Shown: positions 1-5,157 of the stretch, piece after piece | Layout: the number at the start of each line of letters is the position of its first letter | How positions within the stretch are numbered: position 1 is the first letter of the stretch | DNA from: Clostridiales bacterium UBA4696 | GTDB lineage: Bacteria > Bacillota > Clostridia > Oscillospirales > Oscillospiraceae | DNA length: 7,067 nt | Assembly (NCBI GenBank): GCA_002404795.1 | Contig: DHKK01000110.1 | Location: forward strand, 1-7,067 | Direction: 5' to 3' | Program-made: the position numbers and the translations under genes | The notes under the pieces: model-generated | Told to the model about the DNA's origin: nothing | Database searches by the model: none | The model's input: only the letters and a program-made list of their open reading frames with translations

Positions 1-611
1 CGAACGTGCAGTACTGCGACAAGATCGGCACGAACGGCGCGCACACGGCGGTCACGAGCCGCGCGGGTCTTGATACCACGGCGAAGCTGACGCCGGACGA
101 GGTCAACAAGGCCGTCACGCTGCTCAAGAAGCTCAAGGCCCCGAAGATCGACGGCAAGTATGTCGCCATCATCCATCCGTCGGTCGCCTATGACCTGCGC
201 TCGTCGGATGCGTGGGTCGAGGCGCACAAGTACGCGGGGATCACGGAGCTGTTTACCGGCGAGATCGGCGAGCTGCACGGCGTGCGCTTCATCGAGACGA
301 CGGAGGCCAAGGTCTTCAACGGCGAGGGCTGCCCGGTCAAGACTGCGGCGGATGCGTCCAAGGGCACGCCCGCAGAGTATTACAGCGTGTACGCGACGCT
401 GTTTCTCGGCAAGGACGCCTACGGCATGATCGATCCGGAGGGCGGCAACATGGAGATGATCATCAAGGACAAGGGCCAGGTCGGCGGACCGCTCAACCAG
501 TTCTCGACGCTGGGCTATAAGTTCTCCAGCGCGGCGAAGATTTTGTATCAGGACCGCATGGTGCGCGTGGAGAGCTGCGGCGCGTATTCCGCGGAGGACG
601 AGGCGAACTGA
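1..611 (+). CDS. N4-gp56 family major capsid protein (5' end outside window)
   Basis: This is the C-terminal 202 residues of what looks like the major capsid protein, the subunit that forms the phage head shell. The reading frame is open to the left edge (phase: first full codon at 3), so the GTG at 6 is probably an internal valine, not a start. Visible hallmarks are an alpha/beta block with KIDGKYVAIIHPSVAYDLR, then GELHGVRFIETTEAKVF, then FLGKDAYGMID, and finally the C-terminal block STLGYKFSSAAKILYQDRMVRVES. These follow the order I know from N4-gp56-type capsid proteins of Firmicutes phages. The gene ends at TGA 609-611 and is followed by a hairpin-rich gap, as often seen after highly expressed capsid genes. 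Identification is by recall of the family pattern, not by search. The N-terminal part of the fold lies outside the window. Confidence 0.85.
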   Translation, partial: NVQYCDKIGTNGAHTAVTSRAGLDTTAKLTPDEVNKAVTLLKKLKAPKIDGKYVAIIHPSVAYDLRSSDAWVEAHKYAGITELFTGEIGELHGVRFIETTEAKVFNGEGCPVKTAADASKGTPAEYYSVYATLFLGKDAYGMIDPEGGNMEMIIKDKGQVGGPLNQFSTLGYKFSSAAKILYQDRMVRVESCGAYSAEDEAN

Positions 612-621
612 CCGGCGCTCA

Positions 622-661
622 GCAGGGCGGAGCGCAGCTCCGCTCTGCCGGACGGCAGAGC
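622..661 (+). promoter_or_regulatory. Two mutually exclusive GC hairpins after the capsid gene
   Basis: Eleven bases after the capsid stop codon, 622-633 pairs with 637-648 (12 bp, one G-U, 3-nt loop). Segment 642-649 (GCTCTGCC) can instead pair with 654-661 (GGCAGAGC) around a 4-nt loop. The two stems share 642-648 and cannot form together. No T-run follows either stem, so an ordinary intrinsic terminator is not supported. A partial attenuator, an mRNA-stabilising 3' end for the capsid message, or a remnant of a palindromic repeat are all possible. The pairing is seen directly; the role is inference. Confidence 0.5.
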
Positions 662-705
662 AAAGGTTCCGGCGGAGCAAAACCGGCGTGTCTGGCGGGC
701 AGAGC
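626..705 (+). repeat. Two imperfect ~36-bp units in the post-capsid gap
   Basis: The octamers GGCGGAGC and GGCAGAGC occur in the same order and nearly the same spacing twice: 626-633 with 654-661, and 671-678 with 698-705. The 20- and 19-base middles differ, so this is a shared frame and not a clean tandem duplication. Segment 637-649 is complementary to both octamers, which gives the transcript several competing pairings. I see no ORF with its own ribosome binding site in this 145-bp gap. Confidence 0.45.
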
Positions 706-723
706 AGAGCCCCGCCCCTACAA
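694..723 (+). repeat. Partial copy of the TGTAGGGGCGG-type inverted repeat (right end)
   Basis: This stretch ends in CCGCCCCTACAA (712-723), identical over 12 bases to the right end of the complete element at 3153-3231 (3221-3232). It also carries a GC stem (GGCGGG at 694-699 with CCCGCC at 711-716) and a CAGAG core like the one in the complete element. No matching TGTAGGGGCGG left end is seen upstream in the gap, so this is a solo half or decayed copy. It lies between the capsid stop and the ribosome binding site of the next gene. Confidence 0.55.
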
Positions 724-744
724 GGGTCTGCCGGATGGAACGGA

Positions 745-750
745 AAGGAG
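745..750 (+). promoter_or_regulatory. Ribosome binding site that fixes the start at 757
   Basis: AAGGAG sits 6 bases before ATG 757. An in-frame ATG at 688 would start inside the repeat-bearing gap and has no comparable purine-rich site, so the 757 start is preferred. Confidence 0.75.
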
Positions 751-756
751 AAGCAT

Positions 757-972
757 ATGGAACACGCATTTGCAGAGATGAAGAGCATCACGCTGCCGCG
801 CGCGGGCGGCACGGAGCAGCAGTCGGAGTTCGTCTGCGTGAACGGACGGACGTTTCAGGTGCCGCGCGGAAAGGCGGTCGAGGTGCCGAAGCCGGTCTAT
901 GAGGTGCTGGAAAACGCCAGACGGCAGCTCGAGGCGGCGCAGAGGATCGAAGATGCGATGGCCGCGGGCTGA
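757..972 (+). CDS. Small phage head-region protein, 71 aa, unknown function
   Basis: A 71-residue soluble protein with no signal peptide or membrane segment. The recognisable part is a short beta-type module, VNGRTFQVPRGKAVEVPKPV at residues 28-47, followed by an acidic/basic helix to the C-terminus (YEVLENARRQLEAAQRIEDAM). I recall similar small proteins with the NG-(K/R)-x-(Y/F)-x-(V/I)-PRGK-x-VEVP pattern just after major capsid genes in Firmicutes phages, but know no proven function. The position between capsid and connector-like genes suggests a head-completion, scaffold-remnant or head-decoration role, which is inference. The ATG at 757 is preferred to an upstream in-frame ATG at 688 because of its well-placed AAGGAG. 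Its stop codon lies within a small hairpin just before the next gene's ribosome binding site. Confidence 0.75.
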   Translation: MEHAFAEMKSITLPRAGGTEQQSEFVCVNGRTFQVPRGKAVEVPKPVYEVLENARRQLEAAQRIEDAMAAG

Positions 973-980
973 GAAGCCCG
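965..980 (+). promoter_or_regulatory. Tetraloop hairpin spanning a stop codon
   Basis: CGGGCT (965-970) pairs perfectly with AGCCCG (975-980) around a GAGA loop, a GNRA-type tetraloop. The stop codon TGA (970-972) of the 71-aa gene is partly in the stem and partly in the loop. The ribosome binding site of the next gene begins about 9 bases later (AGGAGG 989-994). Ribosomes reading the first gene would melt the stem. Whether it affects coupling is not known, and there is no T-run to suggest termination. Confidence 0.35.
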
Positions 981-1002
981 GATTTGGAAGGAGGGGACGC
1001 GC

Positions 1003-1377
1003 ATGACCATCCGGGAGGCGATCGAGCTGGTCGACCGGCTGAAGCCGAACCAGTACGGCAGCGCGGACAAGCTGCGGTGGCTGTCGGAGCTGGACGGGGC
1101 GGTCTGGCATGAGATTTTGGCTGTGCATGAGACGGCGGTCCCGGCGTTCGCGGGGTATGGGCCGGAGGCAGATCTCGATGGGACGGCGCTTCTGATCGGG
1201 TGGCCGTATGACGAGATCTACCGGTGGTATCTGGAGATGAAGATCGACGATGCCAACGGCGAGATGACGAAGTACAACAACTCCGCGGCCAAGTACAACA
1301 CGTATTATCAGGCGTATCAGAACGCCTACAACCGCGCGCACATGCCGAAGGGCGAAGCGGCGTATTTCCGGCTGTGA
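1003..1377 (+). CDS. Putative head-tail connector/adaptor protein, 124 aa
   Basis: A 124-residue soluble, mostly helical protein. Signature stretches are IELVDRLKPNQYGSADKLRWLSELDG (residues 6-31), GWPYDEIYRWYLEMKIDDANGEM near residues 66-88, and a C-terminal YNNSAAKYNTYYQAYQNAYNRAHMPKG segment. I recall this pattern (KPN-x-Y, W-LSELD, PYDE-x-Y-x-x-Y-x-x-x-x-ID-x-x-NGE, YNNS) as common in Firmicutes phages between capsid and tail genes. Its size and place fit the small gp6-like adaptors that join portal to tail. That assignment rests on position and length, as I see no diagnostic catalytic motif. AGGAGG at 989-994 lies 8 bases before the ATG. The stop codon overlaps the ribosome binding site of the following gene, implying coupled translation. 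The family pattern is fairly sure; the exact role is less so. Confidence 0.7.
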   Translation: MTIREAIELVDRLKPNQYGSADKLRWLSELDGAVWHEILAVHETAVPAFAGYGPEADLDGTALLIGWPYDEIYRWYLEMKIDDANGEMTKYNNSAAKYNTYYQAYQNAYNRAHMPKGEAAYFRL

Positions 1378-1390
1378 GGAGGGATGCGGG

Positions 1391-3145
1391 ATGTTTTATC
1401 CGAAGCTGGCCGCCGGGCGGCAGCAGACGCTGACGACGGAGGTGTTCGGCGGGTACAACCACAACCTCGAGCTGGCGGATGGGGAGTTTTATGATATGGA
1501 GAATCTGTCGGCGGATGCGTATCCGCTGCTCTCGCCGCGGCCGAGGCGCGGGACGGCGCAGGCGGTCGCGGGCGTGCAGGGGATGCTGGCGAAAGATGCG
1601 CTGTGCTGGGTGCAGAACAATACGCTGTACATCAACGGCGCTTCGATGGAGGCGTATATGCCCGCCGTCAGCATCTCGGCGGGGGAGAAGCAGCTCATTT
1701 CCATGGGCGCGTATCTGTGCATTTTCCCGGACGGGATCTATTTCAACACGGAAAAATACTCGGACAACGGGTACATGGGACAGGAGAATGTGGTCGACGC
1801 GGCTGCGACGAATATTGAAATTTCCCTCTGCCTTGTCGACGGGACGGCGCTGACGGTGAGTTTTACGCAGGCGTCGCAGCCGGAGAGCCCGTCGAACGGG
1901 CAGTACTGGCTGGACACGTCCGGCAAGCTGCACACGCTCAAGCAGTGGGCGGAGGCGACGAGCCAGTGGGTATCCGTGCCGACGGTGTATCTGAAGCTTT
2001 CCGCGAACGGCATCGGGAAGGGCTTCCAGCAGTATGACGGCATCCAGATCTCGGGTCTTTCCGGAAACGAGCAGGTCGAGAAGCTCAACGGCAGTCAGAT
2101 CCTCTATGACGTGGGCGAGAGCTATATCGTCATTGTCGGGCTTGTCGACGAGACAGCGAAGGTCACGAGCGGGACGGTGAAGACGGCGCGGAAGGTCCCA
2201 AGCATGGACTTTATCACCGAGAGCGGGAACCGGCTGTGGGGCTGCAGGTACGGCGTGGCGGACGGCGAGACTGTCAATGAGATCTACTGCTGCAAGCTGG
2301 GCGATTTCAAGAACTGGGAGTGCTATCAGGGCGTGTCGACGGATTCGTGGCGCGCGAGCTGCGGCACGGACGGGAAGTGGACCGGCGCGGCGACGCTGGC
2401 GGACAGCCCGATCTTTTTCAAGGAGGACTGCTTCCACCGGGTGTACCCGTCGGCGACGGGGGCGCATCAGGTGGTTGTGCAGAAGTGCGCGGGCGTGCAG
2501 AATGGGTCGAGCAAGAGCCTGGTCGTGGTGGACGACCGGCTGTATTACAAATCGCGGATGGGCGTTTGCGTGTACGACGGGAGTCTGCCGCAGGAGATCG
2601 GCAGCTGCTTCGGGACGAAGCTCTACTACAATGCCGTCGCGGGCGGTGCCAGAGGGAAGTACTTCATCAGCATGGAGGATGAAGGCCACAACTGGTCGCT
2701 GTTCGTCTACGACACGAGAAAAGGCCTGTGGCACCGGGAGGACGCGACGCACGCGGAAGCTTTTGCAAGGGTGGACGATGAGCTGTATTTTCTCGAGGAT
2801 GGGACGCTCAGGACCGTCTACGGTTCGGTCGGGACGCTGGAAGGGCCGGTCGGCTGGATGGCGGAGACGGGGATCATGACGTATGGGCTGGTCGGGAAGA
2901 AGTATGTGTCCCGGATCAACCTGCGGATGCAGCTGCCGAAGGGGTCCTCTGTGGACTTCTGGGTGCAGTACGATTCCGACGGCGTCTGGCGGCACTGCGG
3001 GCATATCGAGGGGCGGGGTCTGCGGACCTTCCTGCTGCCCATCCGGCCCGCGCGGTGCGACCATCTGAAATTCCGGCTGACGGGGAAGGGCGAGATGAGG
3101 CTGTTCAGTCTGGCAAGAGTTTTGGAGGCGGGAAGCGATGTATAG
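1391..3145 (+). CDS. Putative tail nozzle / DNA-stabilisation-like tail protein, 584 aa
   Basis: A 584-residue beta-rich protein without signal peptide or membrane helices. The N-terminus has GGYNHNLELADGEFYDMENL followed by SADAYPLLSPRPRRG, so residues 20-54 give an 'N-L-S-x-x-x-x-P-x-x-x-x-R' opening of the kind seen in T7 gp12-like nozzle and P22 gp10-like stabilisation proteins. The middle is repetitive beta strand (NRLWGCRYGV at 280-289, CCKLGDFKNWECY at 300-312, DDRLYYKSRMGVCVYDGSLP at 381-400, SLFVYDTRKGLWHRED at 436-451). It reads like propeller blades ending in W/Y-D-G turns. The C-terminus (HLKFRLTGKGEMRLFSLARVLEAGSDV) resembles the closing strand of such proteins. The fourteen cysteines are more than I expect for this class. 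It follows the connector-like gene by 13 bases, with AGGAGGG 7 bases before the ATG. The nozzle role is inferred from fold impression and gene order. A host-facing beta-propeller is the alternative. Confidence 0.6.
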   Translation: MFYPKLAAGRQQTLTTEVFGGYNHNLELADGEFYDMENLSADAYPLLSPRPRRGTAQAVAGVQGMLAKDALCWVQNNTLYINGASMEAYMPAVSISAGEKQLISMGAYLCIFPDGIYFNTEKYSDNGYMGQENVVDAAATNIEISLCLVDGTALTVSFTQASQPESPSNGQYWLDTSGKLHTLKQWAEATSQWVSVPTVYLKLSANGIGKGFQQYDGIQISGLSGNEQVEKLNGSQILYDVGESYIVIVGLVDETAKVTSGTVKTARKVPSMDFITESGNRLWGCRYGVADGETVNEIYCCKLGDFKNWECYQGVSTDSWRASCGTDGKWTGAATLADSPIFFKEDCFHRVYPSATGAHQVVVQKCAGVQNGSSKSLVVVDDRLYYKSRMGVCVYDGSLPQEIGSCFGTKLYYNAVAGGARGKYFISMEDEGHNWSLFVYDTRKGLWHREDATHAEAFARVDDELYFLEDGTLRTVYGSVGTLEGPVGWMAETGIMTYGLVGKKYVSRINLRMQLPKGSSVDFWVQYDSDGVWRHCGHIEGRGLRTFLLPIRPARCDHLKFRLTGKGEMRLFSLARVLEAGSDV

Positions 3146-3152
3146 TCCATTC

Positions 3153-3231
3153 TGTAGGGGCGGGCGACTATGCCCGCCCGATGGATCACGCATCGACGAA
3201 AAGAGGGCGGACAGAGTCGTCCGCCCCTACA
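3153..3231. repeat. 79-bp MITE-like inverted repeat with two hairpins
   Basis: The element is bounded by a perfect 11-bp terminal inverted repeat, TGTAGGGGCGG at 3153-3163 and CCGCCCCTACA at 3221-3231. Each end folds on itself: 3158-3165 pairs with 3172-3179 (8 bp, 6-nt loop GACTAT), and 3205-3212 pairs with 3219-3226 (8 bp, 6-nt loop AGAGTC). The ends are therefore near mirror images, with a ~25-bp centre. No clear target-site duplication is visible. The element starts 7 bases after the stop codon of the 584-aa gene and ends 10 bases before the ribosome binding site of the spike gene. I associate this repeat style with intergenic regions of Clostridia (Oscillospiraceae) genomes, which is recall only. 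It encodes nothing; the hairpins could affect mRNA stability or partial termination between the two genes. Confidence 0.75.
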
Positions 3232-3241
3232 ACGCACGAGG

Positions 3242-3246
3242 GGAGG
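3242..3246 (+). promoter_or_regulatory. Ribosome binding site that fixes the start at 3257
   Basis: GGAGG lies 10 bases before ATG 3257. The longer in-frame start at 3170 would lie inside the inverted repeat and add 29 residues translated from repeat sequence, so it is rejected in favour of 3257. Confidence 0.75.
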
Positions 3247-3256
3247 TGCTTCCGAT

Positions 3257-4954
3257 ATGGGCAGTCTGACACTGGCATACCCGTCGATCGCGGGGAAGAC
3301 GACGCAGGAGCAGCTGGAGAGCATGCGCAGGTATCTGTGCAGCGTGACCGAGCAGCTGAATCTGGCGGACTGGTCGGCGAAGGCGGCGCTGACGGAGATC
3401 TCACAGGCCATCGACGCGGACAGCCTCTCCGAGGCGGAGAAGAAAACGACGCTCTCGGGTTATGCAGCGCTGAAAGCGCTCATCATCAAGACGGCGGACT
3501 TCGCCGCAGCGAACTCGGAGACGTGGTCGACAAAGCTGTCCGGCAGCTATGTGGCCATCTCGGACTTCGGCAAGTATCTCGAGAAGACGCAGCTGACGAT
3601 CGAGGGCAATTCCGTCGGCATCAAACAGCTGTATGACTACACGGCGGGCGTCAACAACCAGTTCTCGGTGAACTCGCAGCAGTACATCAAGACGGGGCTG
3701 CTCTACTACAAGGACGCCGTGCCGGTGTACGGCGTGGGCGTGGGGAACATCGAGACGACGGTGACGGACGGCGGCGAACGGGTCATCGACCAGACGAAGA
3801 ACGAGCTGGTGACGGTGACGCCGGGCCGGGTGAGCTTCTGGCAGGACGGGCAGGAGGTCGCGTATTTAAGCGACAAGAAGCTCCATTTCCCGTCCGGGAC
3901 GCTGGAGGCGGCAGGGGCGGTGCTGTCGGGGAAGATCACGGCGGCGGCCGACTCAACGTTCGGGCCGTGGACGATCTCGGAAAGCAGCATTTTCCGGACG
4001 GCCAACGAATTTGGGGGCAGCGCGAGCATGTACTTCGGCACGAGCGGGCTTTCCATCAAGGACAAATTCAAGGTGGACGCGAACGGCAAGCTGACGTGCA
4101 CGGGGGCGAGCATCTCCGGCGCGATCACGGCGACGAGCCTCAACGTGACGAACGCCTCGATCACGGGGCTGCGGGCGGACGATATCACGGCGGGCAATTT
4201 CTCGGCCTCGCGCATCAACGGCGGCATTCTGGATTTCAATAATTTCTCGGTCGACCATCTGTCGGCGAGCGATATCACGACGGGGACGCTGTCGGCGGAC
4301 TATATCAAGCTCGGCGGGGATATGGCTGTGTATTCGTCGCTGCTGGGAAGCGCAGTCGGCGGGTATCTGGGGTACACGACGGGCGATTACGGCGGCGCGG
4401 GCATCCATCTGATGAGCGGCTATGGGGAGGTCGTCGCCACGACGAGCGGCGCGAAGCTCTGCTATGGGCAGAACACGCTGTCGGTGACCGGCAGCGGCGC
4501 GCATACGAACTGCACGATGACCGTGGGCGGGAATCTGTCGGTCTCGGGCGGCGCGGCGCCGGAGTATGACGGCGCGGGCTCGCTCGGGTATTCGAACTAC
4601 CGCTGGTCGGTCGTCTATGCGCAGACGGGCACGATCAGCACGTCCGACCGGGAGAAGAAGACGGAGATCTCCGACAAGCTTGAGCGCTACGACGCGCTGT
4701 TTGCGCGGCTGCGGCCGGTCTGCTACCGGCTGAAGGACGGGACGTCCGGCCGGGTGCACACGGGGCTGATCGCGCAGGACGTGGAGCAGGCGCTCGCGGC
4801 CTGCGGGCTGACGGGACAGGACTTTGCGGCCTTCGTCCGGTCGCCGCGCGAAGGCGGCGGGGCGGATTACGGCCTGCGGTATGAGGAATTCGTGGCTCTC
4901 TGCATCCGGCAGATCCAGCGGCTGCAGGCGCGGGTAGAACGATTGGAGGGATGA
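3257..4954 (+). CDS. Tail spike/fibre protein with C-terminal Peptidase_S74 chaperone domain, 565 aa
   Basis: A host-recognition protein of 565 residues. Residues 1-150 are helical and likely anchor or trimerise the protein. Around 180-215 there is a strand-rich stretch (ELVTVTPGRVSFWQDGQEVAYLSDKKLHF) like those in siphophage tail proteins. Residues 285-355 hold repeated Gly/Ser/Thr/Ile strands (ASISGAITAT, DDITAGNFSA, SDITTGTLSA) typical of trimeric beta-helical shafts. The C-terminus matches the Peptidase_S74 endosialidase-type intramolecular chaperone: SLGYSNYRWSVVYAQTGTIS, then TSDREKK with candidate cleavage serine S463, then HTGLIAQDVEQAL (501-513) and a final coiled-coil helix. In this family the chaperone helps trimer folding and then cuts itself off before the Ser. 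Here that would release about 103 residues. The S74 domain is sure by motif; the receptor is unknown and no enzyme active site was recognised in the shaft. The ATG at 3257 is chosen for its ribosome binding site. The stop is immediately before the next gene. Confidence 0.85.
   Translation: MGSLTLAYPSIAGKTTQEQLESMRRYLCSVTEQLNLADWSAKAALTEISQAIDADSLSEAEKKTTLSGYAALKALIIKTADFAAANSETWSTKLSGSYVAISDFGKYLEKTQLTIEGNSVGIKQLYDYTAGVNNQFSVNSQQYIKTGLLYYKDAVPVYGVGVGNIETTVTDGGERVIDQTKNELVTVTPGRVSFWQDGQEVAYLSDKKLHFPSGTLEAAGAVLSGKITAAADSTFGPWTISESSIFRTANEFGGSASMYFGTSGLSIKDKFKVDANGKLTCTGASISGAITATSLNVTNASITGLRADDITAGNFSASRINGGILDFNNFSVDHLSASDITTGTLSADYIKLGGDMAVYSSLLGSAVGGYLGYTTGDYGGAGIHLMSGYGEVVATTSGAKLCYGQNTLSVTGSGAHTNCTMTVGGNLSVSGGAAPEYDGAGSLGYSNYRWSVVYAQTGTISTSDREKKTEISDKLERYDALFARLRPVCYRLKDGTSGRVHTGLIAQDVEQALAACGLTGQDFAAFVRSPREGGGADYGLRYEEFVALCIRQIQRLQARVERLEG
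4945..4949 (+). promoter_or_regulatory. Ribosome binding site that separates starts 4951 and 4957
   Basis: GGAGG is only 1 base before ATG 4951, which overlaps the previous stop as ATGA, but 7 bases before ATG 4957. Normal spacing favours 4957, making the product 66 and not 68 residues. The site lies inside the last codons of the spike gene, so the two genes are probably translationally coupled. Confidence 0.7.
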
Positions 4955-4956
4955 AC

Positions 4957-5157
4957 ATGAGCAGACTTTCCAGACAGATCCACACGCTCCGCGCGGGGCT
5001 GGTGGAGGCGGTCAACGCGGCGGGGCTGCCGCCGTGCATCGTCGGCATGGTGCTCGAGCAGGTGCGCGGGCAGGTGGCCGTGCTGGAGCGGCAGGAGGAA
5101 GCGGAAAAAGAGGAAGAACAGGAGGCAGAAGATGGCGCTTTACAGAGTGCAGAGTAA
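4957..5157 (+). CDS. Small helical phage protein, 66 aa, unknown function
   Basis: A 66-residue protein in two parts. Residues 1-45 form an amphipathic helical region (SRQIHTLRAGLVEAVNAAG, then LPPCIVGMVLEQVRGQVAVLE), and residues 46-66 are an almost purely acidic tail (QEEAEKEEEQEAEDGALQSAE). I recall small proteins with an N-x-x-GLP-x-x-(I/V)-x-x-x-(V/I)-L-x-x-V pattern next to tail-fibre genes in Firmicutes prophages, with no known role. A fibre-assembly helper or small structural cap is possible but unsupported beyond position. Its 3' end overlaps the next gene by 26 bases in another frame. The acidic tail is partly dictated by GA-rich sequence that also carries the next gene's ribosome binding site (GGAGG 5121-5125). 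I know no function for it. Confidence 0.65.
   Translation: MSRLSRQIHTLRAGLVEAVNAAGLPPCIVGMVLEQVRGQVAVLERQEEAEKEEEQEAEDGALQSAE

Noticed and set aside
688..756. 23-residue N-terminal extension of the 71-aa protein
   Set aside because: It would be translated from repeat sequence, and AAGGAG directly before ATG 757 marks the real start.
3141..3146. TATAGT as a promoter -10 box before the spike gene
   Set aside because: It overlaps the stop codon of the preceding gene, and the best -35-like hexamer (TTGGAG at 3122) is only 13 bases away. This does not support a standard promoter.
788..3193. 801-codon open frame on the - strand
   Set aside because: It lies antisense to three convincing phage genes, has low-complexity Arg/Pro/His-rich composition and no ribosome binding site. 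It is explained by G/C-biased third codon positions.
3153..3231. Intrinsic terminator between the tail and spike genes
   Set aside because: The hairpins are strong but no T-run follows either one on the + strand. The terminal inverted repeats are better explained by a repeat element.
3170..3256. 29-residue N-terminal extension of the spike protein
   Set aside because: It would be translated from the inverted repeat and lacks a ribosome binding site, while ATG 3257 has GGAGG at a normal distance.
4171..4308. Diversity-generating retroelement variable repeat in the spike
   Set aside because: No reverse transcriptase, template repeat or adenine-targeted pattern is seen. The repeats look like structural rungs.
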